DNA from: Sedimentisphaerales bacterium
GTDB lineage: Bacteria; Planctomycetota; Phycisphaerae; Sedimentisphaerales; SG8-4
Assembly: GCA_016928975.1 (NCBI GenBank)
Contig: JAFGJR010000140.1
Location: forward strand, 1-43,067
DNA: 43,067 nucleotides
Direction: 5' to 3'
This document shows positions 16,652-25,146 of this stretch, one piece after another; position 1 is the stretch's first letter, and every line of letters begins with the position of its first letter. The notes under the pieces are model-generated. The model saw only the letters and a list, made by a program, of their open reading frames with translations, searched no databases and was not told the DNA's origin. Position numbers and translations under genes: made by a program.

Positions 16652-17674
16652 TTGGCCAAGGCCCAGGACGCCGGACGGACCCGATATGTCTCGCTGGCCG
16701 CCCGTATCATCGTTGCCGTCGTTGCAATCGGCTGGGTGCTCTACGGCCAGGACTGGGCGGAGTTGGGCCGCGCGTTCCGGCGGCTGAGCCTGTGGTACTT
16801 CGCATTGAGTCTTGCGACGTTCGCCGCCACTCAACTGATCATCGCGTTTCGCTGGTGGCTCCTGCTGCGAGCGCAGTCGATCTGCATCGCTGTGCGTGCC
16901 ACGGTTCGGCTGCATTTTCTCGGACTTTTCTATAACAACGTCATGCCTGGCTCGGTTGGGGGGGACTTGCTCAAGGCGTGGTACGTAACGAAACACACAG
17001 ACAAGCGGTTGGCGGGGGCGCTCAGTGTCTTTGTGGACCGGGTGATCGGGCTGGTCGGACTGGTCCTCATGGCGATTCTCGCCTACCTGTTGTTTGCCCG
17101 TGGTTCCCTCGGAGGGCCGGCTCAGGCCGGGGCCGGCGGCGCGGGCTCGTGGCTCGGACACCACAAGAACCTGATCTCCTGGGTTTTCGCGGGAGTTGTG
17201 GTCGTACTGGTGTCTGTGCTTGTGCAGCCGTACGGTCGTGCGCGACTCAGGCGGGCATGGGGGCGAGCCTTGCATCGCGGCGTCGGTCTGTTGCTGGAGG
17301 CGAAGGACGCGGCCCTGGTCTACTGCTCGAAGCCTCTGACGGTCCTTTGGGCGATGCTCCTGACCGTTGTCGCGCAAGGCTCGCCCATTGTGACATTCTG
17401 GCTCCTCGGCCGCAGTCTGGGTGTCGAAGCCACCCTGACACAGTACTTGTTCATTTTCCCGGTGACATGGGTGGTCGGGGCGCTGCCGATCAGCATCGCG
17501 GGGCTCGGCGTCGTGGAAGCGGGGACGGTCGCGCTGTTCGTCCGCATGACCGGAACACCCGAAGAGAGTGCGTTCGCCCTGGTGCTTTGCCAGCGGCTTA
17601 TCTGGGTCGTGGCCTCGCTGCCGGGGGCGGCGGTCCACCTGCTGGGCTACCATCTGCCGGGAGAATTGTGTTGA
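16652..17674 (+). CDS. Flippase-like integral membrane protein (UPF0104/LPG synthase TM type)
   Basis: A roughly 340-residue polytopic membrane protein of the UPF0104/AglD-type group, related to the membrane part of lysylphosphatidylglycerol synthase; some members move lipid-linked molecules across the membrane. It has about eight hydrophobic helices and the family motifs WRWLLL-like FRWWLLLRAQ, the loop FYNNVMPGSVGGDLLKAWYV, the segment ALSVFVDRVIGLVGL, and VGALPISIAGLGVVEAG toward the end. TTG 16652 is chosen because GGAG stands 7 nt upstream and a promoter lies just before. It is divergent from the prepilin gene and followed by the DUF502-like gene after 110 nt. Confidence 0.85.
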   Translation: MAKAQDAGRTRYVSLAARIIVAVVAIGWVLYGQDWAELGRAFRRLSLWYFALSLATFAATQLIIAFRWWLLLRAQSICIAVRATVRLHFLGLFYNNVMPGSVGGDLLKAWYVTKHTDKRLAGALSVFVDRVIGLVGLVLMAILAYLLFARGSLGGPAQAGAGGAGSWLGHHKNLISWVFAGVVVVLVSVLVQPYGRARLRRAWGRALHRGVGLLLEAKDAALVYCSKPLTVLWAMLLTVVAQGSPIVTFWLLGRSLGVEATLTQYLFIFPVTWVVGALPISIAGLGVVEAGTVALFVRMTGTPEESAFALVLCQRLIWVVASLPGAAVHLLGYHLPGELC

Positions 17675-17784
17675 CGTGGAAATTCGCGCAAGTTAAGTTA
17701 GTCTCGCCGGATAGGGACGTGGTGGCCAAGGCCAGGACCGTCGTAACAGGCGGTTCAGTGGCAGTAAAGGACTGTTTCTAAGTA

Positions 17785-18165
17785 ATGAACATTACGCGTC
17801 GCTTTAGGAGCTACTTCCTGCGTGGCTTGGCGGTCCTGTTGCCGACGATGCTGGCCATCTGGATTCTGGCGTGGGGCTACGGCTTGATTCAAAGGAACGT
17901 CAGCATCCGCATCGACCGGGGCCTGGTCAAAGCTCAGACCTGGGTGTGGGCACAGAGGCACGAGGGGATCTCCCGCGACGGCGTCCAAACGTGCTCCGCA
18001 CCCGTTACCGGGCCCGTGATCGTCGCGCCCAAGGACGAGACGATCTCGCTGGACATGACGGTGGAGGAGGCGATTCGGTTCGTCGTCAGTGCCGGTGTGA
18101 TCGTGCCGGACGGTCGGCGCCCGACGGCCCTGCCCGCGGGGCCCGTTGAGCAGGAGAAATGTTGA
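17785..18165 (+). CDS. DUF502-like membrane protein lacking its central part
   Basis: A 126-residue protein whose two ends match DUF502 but whose middle does not. Residues 4-35 (TRRFRSYFLRGLAVLLPTML then AIWILAWGYGLI) correspond to the first membrane segment. Residues 76-109 (VIVAPKDETISLDMTVEEAI, RFVVSAGVIVPDG) correspond to the C-terminal signature. Typical DUF502 proteins have about 200 residues, with a second membrane helix and a soluble beta domain between these parts; here only about 40 unrelated residues bridge them. This could be a decayed gene or a natural short form. It is followed after 34 nt by hpf. Confidence 0.6.
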   Translation: MNITRRFRSYFLRGLAVLLPTMLAIWILAWGYGLIQRNVSIRIDRGLVKAQTWVWAQRHEGISRDGVQTCSAPVTGPVIVAPKDETISLDMTVEEAIRFVVSAGVIVPDGRRPTALPAGPVEQEKC

Positions 18166-18199
18166 ACGTGCGATTGTACTTGTTTTAAGGAGACCAGCC

Positions 18200-18532
18200 T
18201 TGCTTTTCACCATCACGGGTAAACACATGACTATCAGCGATGGCCTCCGCAGCCGCGCGCAGGAGAGGACGGAGAAGCTGCCCAAGTATTACAACGGCGT
18301 GAATCAGGTGGAGGTGATCATCGACGGCAGCGAAGGGGGACACAAGAGTGTCGAGGTGATCGCTCGAGGAGAGCACGGCAACGTCTTCGTCGCCACCGAG
18401 GTGGGCGACGATGCCTACCAGTGCATCGATTTGGCCGTGCACAAGCTGGAGCAGCAGTTGCGCAAGAAAAAGACGAAGGAACGCGACAAGAAGCACGTGG
18501 GCGGGCGCCAGGTGGTCGAGGAAGGGGAGTAG
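18200..18532 (+). CDS. hpf: Ribosome hibernation-promoting factor, short form
   Basis: A 110-residue HPF/RaiA family protein that binds the 30S decoding region and inactivates ribosomes in slow growth. It shows LFTITGKHMTISDGLRSRAQ, KLPKYYNGVNQVEVIIDG, VEVIARGEHGNVFVATEVGD and DAYQCIDLAVHKLEQQLRKK, the standard beta-alpha-beta-beta-beta-alpha order. It lacks the C-terminal dimerisation domain of long HPF, so it would work with a partner such as an RMF-like protein or by itself. The TTG start has AAGGAG 7 nt upstream. ptsN follows after 66 nt, the same order as in the enterobacterial rpoN operon. Confidence 0.9.
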   Translation: MLFTITGKHMTISDGLRSRAQERTEKLPKYYNGVNQVEVIIDGSEGGHKSVEVIARGEHGNVFVATEVGDDAYQCIDLAVHKLEQQLRKKKTKERDKKHVGGRQVVEEGE

Positions 18533-18598
18533 GCCCGGCCCGGCGGCCTGGCGTCTGTGTCCCGGAATGACTACGAGAAATGCAACCGGACGTTAAGG

Positions 18599-19072
18599 AT
18601 GAAATTCAAAGAGTTTATGTGTTTTGAGGCGACGCTTCCTGCGTTGACAGCCAACGATCGGGACGGTGCCATCACGGAGCTGGTCTCCGCCCTGGTCAAG
18701 GCCGGCAAGCTGTCGGCGGCTCAGGCCAAGGATGTCACCAAAGCCGTGATCAAGAGGGAAAATGAGGCGAGCACCGGCATGGGCAAGGGGGTGGCTGTGC
18801 CGCACGTCAAGCACGCGGCCGCCAAGCGCGTCATTGGCGCCGTCGGGCTCAGCGCCGAGGGAATCGACTTCTCGTCGCTCGACGAACAGCCGGTGTACTC
18901 CGTGATCCTGCTGATCAGTCCGGTGGACAATCCCGACAAGCATTTGCAGGCGATGGAGAACGTCTTCAAGCATCTCCAGAAGGAACGGTTCCGCAAGTTC
19001 CTGCGGCAATGCCGAACGCCGGCGGAGCTCGAGGACCTGCTGAACGAAGCCGATGAGAAGCCCTCATGGTGA
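18599..19072 (+). CDS. ptsN: PTS EIIA protein of the nitrogen/fructose type
   Basis: A 157-residue EIIA domain (PTS_EIIA_2). The phosphorylated histidine is His69 in GKGVAVPHVKH, preceded by VIKRENEASTGMG and followed by VGLSAEGIDFSSLDEQPVYS and VILLISPVDNPDKHLQAMENV, all family landmarks. The protein has no EIIB or EIIC part, so it fits a regulatory EIIA rather than a sugar importer. The ATG at 18599 starts the domain at the usual place; an in-frame GTG at 18557 would add 14 residues. HPr and EI follow, forming a complete phosphorelay with this protein. Confidence 0.9.
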   Translation: MKFKEFMCFEATLPALTANDRDGAITELVSALVKAGKLSAAQAKDVTKAVIKRENEASTGMGKGVAVPHVKHAAAKRVIGAVGLSAEGIDFSSLDEQPVYSVILLISPVDNPDKHLQAMENVFKHLQKERFRKFLRQCRTPAELEDLLNEADEKPSW

Positions 19073-19121
19073 TCCAGACCGAGCGGCATGCCATGCCTGG
19101 ATGCACGCAGGAGACGGTACG

Positions 19122-19433
19122 TTGGGAAACCCGGTTTGCGAAAGGATCGTTGAGATCAAGAATGCGGAGGGCCTTCACATGCGCCCGGCTCTGAAGTTCA
19201 TCGACATCGCCAACCGGTTCAGTTGCGACATCCGGGTGAGTAATGACCAGATGACCGCCGACGGCAAGAGCATTATGGAGATGAGCATGTTGGCGGCCAC
19301 ATACGGGACCCGCCTGACGATCCGGGCCGAAGGCGCCGACGCCGAACAGGCGGTCGGCGAGCTGCGCGAGCTGGTCGAAGTGCGGATGTTCGACGAGCCG
19401 CCTCCGGAGGGCAAGAGTCTACCAGTCAGATAA
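19122..19433 (+). CDS. ptsH: HPr-like phosphocarrier protein
   Basis: A 103-residue HPr. The active-site histidine is His19 in GLHMRPALKFIDIA; the regulatory serine is Ser50 in DGKSIMEMSMLAA, the position phosphorylated by HPr kinase in species that have one. TIRAEGADAEQAVGELRELV completes the fold, with a 15-residue extra tail. HPr passes phosphate from EI to EIIA. TTG 19122 is preferred because GGAG lies 7 nt upstream; the frame is open from 19053. No HPr kinase gene is seen. ptsI starts 8 nt after the stop. Confidence 0.88.
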   Translation: MGNPVCERIVEIKNAEGLHMRPALKFIDIANRFSCDIRVSNDQMTADGKSIMEMSMLAATYGTRLTIRAEGADAEQAVGELRELVEVRMFDEPPPEGKSLPVR

Positions 19434-19441
19434 ATGCGGGT

Positions 19442-21187
19442 ATGGAGATAAAAAAAGGAATCGCGGTTTCGCCGGGTGTCTCGATCGGCAAGTGCCTCAT
19501 CATTGATTCGGAGGACTACCGGATTCCTCGGCGCCCGATCGAGCCTTCGCAGCGAATGGCGGAGATTCAGCGGATTCGCAACGCCTTTCGCGAGGCCGTC
19601 CGGGAGCTGACCGCGCTGGAGCAGGCCCAGGAGCAGGACCCGGCGAGCAGCGGGCGGATCAAGGATATCTTTGCGGTTCATCTTCGCCTGCTGCGAGACA
19701 GGAGTCTGCGTCGCAAGATCACGGACCTGATCCATGCGGAGTTCGTGACCGCCGAGTACGCCGTCTCTTCCGTCCTTCGCGATGTCGCCTCCCACTTCGC
19801 CGGCGCCAAGGACGCCTACATCAGCGAACGGGCCGCCGATTTCCTCGACGTGGAACGGCGTCTGCTCAAGCAACTGCTCGGTCACAAGCGGGAGGACCTC
19901 AGCCACCTGCGTGAGGAGGCGATCGTGGTGGCGCGAGAGCTCAGCCCGACGCAGACGGCCGGGTTCAACAAGGAGTTCGTCCGGGGGATTGCCTCGGATG
20001 CAGGAGGGCGAACGAGCCATGCGGCGATCGTCGCGCGATCCTTGGGCATTCCCGCCGTCGTCGCTCTGGAGGACCTGACGGAGATCGTTCACGGCGGAGA
20101 CCAGGTGATCATCGACGGCAACCGCGGCATCGTGATCGTCAATCCGGACGAGGAGACGGTTCACCAGTATGAAGCGTACGGACGCGAGTTCATCGCCCTG
20201 GAGCACAAGCTCGACGCGATCCGGGAGGAGCCGGCGGTCACGCGTGACGGCGTCCGAATCGCGCTGCTGGGCAACATCGAGTTCCCCGACGAGGCCCGCC
20301 AGGTTCTCGAACGGGGCGGCGAGGGGATCGGGCTGTATCGAACGGAGTTTCTGTATCTCAACCGGCCGACGGAGCCGACCGAACAGGAGCATTACGACGC
20401 GTATGCGACCACCGTTCGCGTGCTCGGCAAGCGACCGGTGGTGATCCGCACGGTGGACCTGGGGGCCGACAAGTACACGCAGCGGCGGCGCTACGTGCCC
20501 GAGCCCAACCCCTTTCTCGGCCTGCGGTCCATCCGGTATTGTCTGCAGAATCTCACGATGTTCAAGACGCAGTTGCGCGCGATCCTCCGCGCCTCCGTCC
20601 TGGGCCACGTCGAGGTCATGTTCCCGCTGATCACGAACATCCAGGAGCTGATGCAGGCCAAGATGATTCTGCACGACGTCATGGAGGACCTGGATGAGGA
20701 AGGGATCAAGTACAATCGGGGCATGAAGGTGGGTATCATGGTGGAGGTGCCGTCGGCAGCCCTGACGGCCTCCACCCTGGCTCGCGAGTCGGACTTCTTC
20801 AGCATCGGGACGAATGATCTGACGCAGTACACGCTGGCGGTGGACCGGGGCAACGAGCTGGTTTCCACGCTGTACTCCGCGGCAGACCCGGCGGTGCTTC
20901 GCCTGATCCGAATGGTGATCCAGGATGCGTGCAAGGCGCAGATCGACGTCTCGGTTTGCGGCGAGACCGCCTCCGAGCCGGAATACGTCATGTTACTGCT
21001 CGGCATGGGAATTCGCACGCTTTCCTTGTCGGTGCCGATGATCCCGGAGATCAAGCAGGTAATCCGCTCCGTCAGCATCGAGGACTGCAACGTCCTGGCC
21101 AGGAAGGTGCTGGGGATGAACTCCGAGAGACAGATCTCCGCGTACCTGCGAAACGAGGTCCGCAAGATCCTGCCAGAGGTGTTCTGA
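19442..21187 (+). CDS. ptsI: PEP-protein phosphotransferase, PTS enzyme I
   Basis: A full-length 581-residue EI that takes phosphate from phosphoenolpyruvate and gives it to HPr. The N-terminal part has GIAVSPGVSIGKCLI and an HPr-binding helical domain; the phosphohistidine is His193 in GGRTSHAAIVARSLGIPAV. The PEP-binding barrel shows GEGIGLYRTEFLYLNR, LGADKYTQRR, NPFLGLRSIRYCL, FSIGTNDLTQYTLAVDRGNE and the catalytic Cys506 in VCGETASEP. No residue essential for catalysis appears missing. It is tightly packed between HPr (8 nt) and the DUF2344 gene (3 nt), so all are likely on one mRNA. Confidence 0.96.
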   Translation: MEIKKGIAVSPGVSIGKCLIIDSEDYRIPRRPIEPSQRMAEIQRIRNAFREAVRELTALEQAQEQDPASSGRIKDIFAVHLRLLRDRSLRRKITDLIHAEFVTAEYAVSSVLRDVASHFAGAKDAYISERAADFLDVERRLLKQLLGHKREDLSHLREEAIVVARELSPTQTAGFNKEFVRGIASDAGGRTSHAAIVARSLGIPAVVALEDLTEIVHGGDQVIIDGNRGIVIVNPDEETVHQYEAYGREFIALEHKLDAIREEPAVTRDGVRIALLGNIEFPDEARQVLERGGEGIGLYRTEFLYLNRPTEPTEQEHYDAYATTVRVLGKRPVVIRTVDLGADKYTQRRRYVPEPNPFLGLRSIRYCLQNLTMFKTQLRAILRASVLGHVEVMFPLITNIQELMQAKMILHDVMEDLDEEGIKYNRGMKVGIMVEVPSAALTASTLARESDFFSIGTNDLTQYTLAVDRGNELVSTLYSAADPAVLRLIRMVIQDACKAQIDVSVCGETASEPEYVMLLLGMGIRTLSLSVPMIPEIKQVIRSVSIEDCNVLARKVLGMNSERQISAYLRNEVRKILPEVF

Positions 21188-21190
21188 GGA

Positions 21191-21916
21191 ATGGAGGAAG
21201 GATGGCAGATTCGAGATGTGAGATTGGAAGGTCCGGTGCCCCGGGCCTCGTCGCCGGCGCCAACGCTGGTCGTGCGGTTCCGGATTGGAGGGTCGATGCG
21301 GTTCCTCTCCCACGCGGAGACGCTGCGCCTGTGGCAGCGGGCCTGCGCCCGGGCGGGGCTCCCCGTCAAGTACACGGGGGGATTCAATCCGCATCCGAGA
21401 TTGTCCCTGCCTCTGCCCCGGTCGGTGGGTGTGGAATCGGACGAGGAGCTGCTGGTGATCCGGCTGTCGGAGAGGCCGGAGGATGGGGACGGGACATATG
21501 AAGCCCGGGTGCAGCAGACGCTGCAGGAAACGCTTCCGGCGGGGGTCGACATCACGGATGTGGAGCTTGCCGGATCGGGCTCATTCCAGGCCCGCTCGGC
21601 GGACTACGCGTTCTGTCTTCGGGAGGATCGTGCCGTCGGCCTCGCGGAGCCGCTACGGCAAAGGGCAATGGCCGTCCTGGCCGGCGAGAGCTGGATCGTG
21701 GATCGCAAGCGGCCGGGAGACCCGAAGGCGCGCCGCATCGACGTCAGACCGTTCCTGGAATCCATCCGGCCGGCGGGCCGTGGCGTGGTGGTCAAGTGCA
21801 ATGTGACGGCTGCTGGCTCCATACGAATCGAGGAGATCCTGCAGCTTCTGGAGTTGAAAACGGAGGACCTGGCGGGCCCGGTTCGCCGGACCGCCGTCGA
21901 GTGGATCTCGACGTAG
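21191..21916 (+). CDS. TIGR03936/DUF2344 family protein
   Basis: A 241-residue soluble protein with the DUF2344 signature: VVRFRIGGSMRFLSHAETLR, the basic-aromatic KYTGGFNPHPRLSLPLPRSV and GVESDEELLVIRL, then DITDVELAGSGS. In many bacteria this domain is attached to, or encoded next to, a radical SAM protein and just upstream of RNase E/G; here only the second neighbour is present. Its biochemical role is unknown; a link to tRNA or RNA processing is inferred from genomic association. The first 25 residues before the domain are not conserved, so the start may be later. Confidence 0.85.
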   Translation: MEEGWQIRDVRLEGPVPRASSPAPTLVVRFRIGGSMRFLSHAETLRLWQRACARAGLPVKYTGGFNPHPRLSLPLPRSVGVESDEELLVIRLSERPEDGDGTYEARVQQTLQETLPAGVDITDVELAGSGSFQARSADYAFCLREDRAVGLAEPLRQRAMAVLAGESWIVDRKRPGDPKARRIDVRPFLESIRPAGRGVVVKCNVTAAGSIRIEEILQLLELKTEDLAGPVRRTAVEWIST

Positions 21917-21972
21917 CCTCCCGATGGAGAAACCGCAAGGCGGGGTAAAACCCGATACGAGGATACGAAAAT

Positions 21973-23511
21973 ATGCCAAGAGAAATGTTGATCAATGTGG
22001 CGGAGAAAGAGGAATGCCGCGTGGCCGTTGTGGAAGGCACGACCCTGGAGGAGCTGTATGTCGAGCGAGCCAGTGCTGGCACCCACGTGGGGAACATCTA
22101 CAAGGGGAGAGTCGTCAATATCGAGTCGGGGATTCAGGCGGCCTTCATCGACATCGGGATCGAGAAGAACGGCTTTCTGCACGTCAGCGACCTGCATCCG
22201 CGGTACTTCCCGGGCGCCAAGAATCAGAACCAGGGTCCCATTGTCGAGAACATCGGCCGCCGGCAGGCCCTGAAGGACCGCCCCCCGATGCAGAGCTGTC
22301 TGCGACGGGGCCAGGAGATCGTGGTCCAGGTGACGAAGGAGGGCGTCAAGACCAAGGGGCCGACGCTGAGCACGTACCTGGCACTGGCGGGGAAGCATCT
22401 CGTGATGATGCCGTGGATGCGGGGCTATGGAATCTCCCACAAGATCGAGGATGAGGAGGAGCGCAAGCGGCTGGCCCAGGTGTTCGACGAGAACAAGCCG
22501 CCCAAGGGCCACGGGTTCATCATCCGGACCGCCGGGGAGGGCGCTTCCAAGCGGGACATCCAGAATGACTTGCGGTACCTCAACCGCCTGTGGAGCGCAA
22601 TCGAGAAGCGGATGGAGACGGAGAAGGCGCCGGGCGACATCTACCAGGAATCGGATCTGGTCATTCGTGCGTTGCGGGACACGTTCGCCGGCGACATCAG
22701 CAGGATCATCTGTGATTCGGAGACGACGGTTCGCAAGATCAAGGACTTTCTGTCGATTGCCACGCCGCGGCTCAAGCCGAAAGTGATGTACTATGATGGC
22801 AAGATCCCTCTGTTCCACAAGTACCAGATTGAGGACGAGATCACCAAGGTCCAGTCCCGCACGGTAGAGCTCAAGAGCGGCGGCTCGATCGTCATCGAGC
22901 AGACCGAGGCCATGGTCTCCATCGACGTCAACAGCGGCCGCTATCGCAAACAGAAGAACGCCGAGCAGACGGCCTACGAAAGCAACATGGAGGCGGCCGC
23001 CGAGATCGCCCGGCAACTGAGACTGCGCGACCTCGGGGGGCTGATCGTCTGCGATTTCATCGACATGCGAAGCCAGAAGCATCGCAAGGAAGTGGAGCAA
23101 GCCTTCCGCGAGACGGTCAGGAGCGACCGGGCGCGCACGAAGATCCTGCGGATCAGCCGTTTCGGCGTCGTCGAGATGACCCGCCAGCGCATGCGTCCAT
23201 CGCTGCAACTGAGCACGTATCTGGCCTGCCCGCAGTGCGCCGGCACCGGCTTCGTCAAGAGCCATGAGTCGCTGGCCCTGGAGATCATCCGCCTGCTGAA
23301 CCTGGCGGTCTCCAAGGACCACATCCGGCGCATCGAGCTGTCCGTCTCGCCCGAGGTGGCCGACTACCTCCAGAATGAGAAGCGGGCGGCGATTGCGCAG
23401 ATCGAGCAGGCGGCGGAGAAACGCGTGGTCATACACGCCTCCACGGAGTACGCCGGCGAGGAGCGTCAGCTCGTCTGCTTCAACGACCGCGGCGGTGAAG
23501 TGAAACTGTAG
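21973..23511 (+). CDS. rng: Ribonuclease E/G family endoribonuclease
   Basis: A 512-residue RNase E/G catalytic unit without the long C-terminal scaffold of enterobacterial RNase E, hence nearer RNase G in layout. The S1 domain spans GTHVGNIYKGRVVNIESGIQ to about residue 125. The DNase-like core carries the metal-binding Asp318 (VSIDVNSGRYR) and Asp361 (IVCDFIDMR), 43 residues apart as in the E. coli enzyme. The zinc-link CPQCAGTG supplies Cys419 and Cys422 for dimer contacts. It processes rRNA and starts mRNA decay from 5'-monophosphate ends. The ATG start follows GAGG by about 10 nt. Confidence 0.95.
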   Translation: MPREMLINVAEKEECRVAVVEGTTLEELYVERASAGTHVGNIYKGRVVNIESGIQAAFIDIGIEKNGFLHVSDLHPRYFPGAKNQNQGPIVENIGRRQALKDRPPMQSCLRRGQEIVVQVTKEGVKTKGPTLSTYLALAGKHLVMMPWMRGYGISHKIEDEEERKRLAQVFDENKPPKGHGFIIRTAGEGASKRDIQNDLRYLNRLWSAIEKRMETEKAPGDIYQESDLVIRALRDTFAGDISRIICDSETTVRKIKDFLSIATPRLKPKVMYYDGKIPLFHKYQIEDEITKVQSRTVELKSGGSIVIEQTEAMVSIDVNSGRYRKQKNAEQTAYESNMEAAAEIARQLRLRDLGGLIVCDFIDMRSQKHRKEVEQAFRETVRSDRARTKILRISRFGVVEMTRQRMRPSLQLSTYLACPQCAGTGFVKSHESLALEIIRLLNLAVSKDHIRRIELSVSPEVADYLQNEKRAAIAQIEQAAEKRVVIHASTEYAGEERQLVCFNDRGGEVKL

Positions 23512-23637
23512 GGCGGATTCAGAGAAATCCTCACCCGGCACGCGCGGATCATCCCGCACCCTGGAGGCGGCACGGCTGTCACATGCGGAGGGATGATTCG
23601 GCGGCGCGCCGGACACGGGAAAAGGAGTTCGAGAGCC

Positions 23638-24615
23638 GTGGAATTCGATCTCGAATATGCCCGCGAGGTCATTCGAGCCGAGGCCGGGGCCATCGCGTCG
23701 ATGACGCCGATTGTGAACGGCGCGTTCGAGAAAGCGGCCCGGATGCTCTATGAGTGCACGGGCTCGTGTATCGTCAGCGGTATCGGCAAGGCCGGCATCA
23801 TCGGTCGCAAGATCAGTGCGACGCTGGCTTCCACCGGCACGCCCAGTCACTTTTTGCACCCGGTGGAGGCCGTGCATGGCGACCTCGGCCGCCTGCGAAA
23901 AGACGATGTCGTCATGGTTCTCAGCTACGGCGGCGAAACCGACGAGATCACTCGGCTCATCAACCTGGTCAAACAGCTCCAGATCCGCTTGCTCTCCATC
24001 ACCGGCGACGCGGATTCGACGCTGAGCCGGCATAGTGACGTGGTGCTGTGCATGGGGAAGGTGAACGAGGCCTGCCCGCTCGGCGTGGCGCCGAGCGTCT
24101 CGACGGCCTGCATGCTTACGATCGGCGACGCGCTGGCCTTCACGGTGATGAAGGCTCGCCACTTCAGCGTGGAGGATTACGTCCGGTTCCACCCGGGCGG
24201 CTCGCTGGGCGCCAAGCTGATGACCGTCGAGCAGTCGATGATGTTCCGGCCCGGCGAGAAACTGCCCGTCGTGAATGCCGCCGCTACCGTTCGCCGGATG
24301 CTGGACGAGACAAGCGATCTGAAACGCCACGGGGCGGTGATGGTCGTGGACGAGCGGGGCCGGCTGGCCGGAATTGTCACCGACGCGGACCTGAGGCGGC
24401 TTTTGACCCGGCAGGGAGCGGCCAGTCTGGACCTGAGAGTCGGCGATGTCATGACCGCCAACTGCAAGAGGATTCGCGCCGACGCGCTCGCCTCCGAGGC
24501 GACCGCCGTCTTCCACAAGTATCGTATCGATGAGCTTCCGGTAGTGGACGCGGAGGACCGGCCGGTCGGACTGATCGACGTGCAGGACATCGTGATGATC
24601 AAGGTTGTCGGATGA
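23638..24615 (+). CDS. kdsD: Arabinose-5-phosphate isomerase (KpsF/GutQ family)
   Basis: A 325-residue enzyme that converts ribulose 5-phosphate into arabinose 5-phosphate, the first step toward Kdo. The SIS domain (residues 1-190) shows SCIVSGIGKAGIIGRKISAT, STGTPSHFLHPVEAVHGDLG, LSYGGETDEITRL, CPLGVAPSVSTACML and the conserved HPGGSLGAKLM. Two CBS domains follow from about residue 205 (LKRHGAVMVVDERGRLAGIV; RIDELPVVDAEDRPVGLIDV). GTG 23638 is chosen over ATG 23593 because AGGAG lies 10 nt upstream and the length then equals that of E. coli KdsD. It overlaps kdsC by four bases. Confidence 0.94.
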   Translation: MEFDLEYAREVIRAEAGAIASMTPIVNGAFEKAARMLYECTGSCIVSGIGKAGIIGRKISATLASTGTPSHFLHPVEAVHGDLGRLRKDDVVMVLSYGGETDEITRLINLVKQLQIRLLSITGDADSTLSRHSDVVLCMGKVNEACPLGVAPSVSTACMLTIGDALAFTVMKARHFSVEDYVRFHPGGSLGAKLMTVEQSMMFRPGEKLPVVNAAATVRRMLDETSDLKRHGAVMVVDERGRLAGIVTDADLRRLLTRQGAASLDLRVGDVMTANCKRIRADALASEATAVFHKYRIDELPVVDAEDRPVGLIDVQDIVMIKVVG

Positions 24616-25136
24616 GACGGCGGCCGATAGACTTCAAGGCGATTGAGCTGCTCGTGCTGGACGTCGACGGCGTCCTGACCGACGGCGGGTTGATCCTCCA
24701 CAGCGACGGCAGCGAGAGCAAACGCTTCCACACGCTCGACGGGCATGGGATTCGGATGTGGCAACGTGCGGGCGGCAAGGTTGCTCTGATCAGTGGGCGG
24801 ACCTCCACGCCGGTGACTCTTCGGGCCCGGGAGCTGGAAATCTCATACGTGCTTCAGGATATTCATGCCAAGCTGCCCGCCCTGGAGAAGCTCCTTCGCG
24901 AGACGGGCCTGAACGCGGAGAACGTCGCGTACATAGGCGACGATCTGATGGACCTGCCGCCGATGCAGCGCGTCGGGTTCAGCGTGGCGGTCGTCAATGC
25001 CGTGGAGGAGTTGAAGGCTCACGCCGACTACGTGACGACGCGGGCCGGCGGCGATGGGGCGGTGCGGGAAGTGATCGAGTACGTCCTGAAGAAGTCCGGC
25101 CGGTGGGACGGTTTGATGGACCGGTACCTGGCGTAG
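24612..25136 (+). CDS. kdsC: Kdo-8-phosphate phosphatase
   Basis: A 174-residue capless HAD phosphatase releasing free Kdo. Motif I is LDVDGVLTDGGL (Asp17 and Asp19), motif II lies in VALISGRTSTP, and motif IV is YIGDDLMDLPPM; KLPALEKLL corresponds to the motif III lysine helix. Residues DGHGIRMW form the typical intersubunit loop. It shares ATGA with the end of kdsD, a sign of coupled translation, and lptC follows after 10 nt. Together with kdsD it supports Kdo synthesis and so a lipopolysaccharide-type outer membrane; kdsA and kdsB are not in the window. Confidence 0.94.
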   Translation: MRRRPIDFKAIELLVLDVDGVLTDGGLILHSDGSESKRFHTLDGHGIRMWQRAGGKVALISGRTSTPVTLRARELEISYVLQDIHAKLPALEKLLRETGLNAENVAYIGDDLMDLPPMQRVGFSVAVVNAVEELKAHADYVTTRAGGDGAVREVIEYVLKKSGRWDGLMDRYLA

Positions 25137-25146
25137 GAGTCTGAGC

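Noticed and set aside
16442..17653. 403-codon open frame on the minus strand
   Set aside because: Antisense to the flippase-like protein; residues rich in Gln, Arg and Asp without domain features.
18187..18199. AAGGAGACCAGCC resembling part of a cobalamin riboswitch
   Set aside because: No other conserved element is nearby and the segment is well explained as the ribosome site of hpf.
21604..24516. 970-codon open frame on the minus strand
   Set aside because: It lies opposite the DUF2344, RNase E/G and kdsD genes, all clearly coding on the plus strand; its residues are repetitive and family-free, as expected from GC-rich codon bias.
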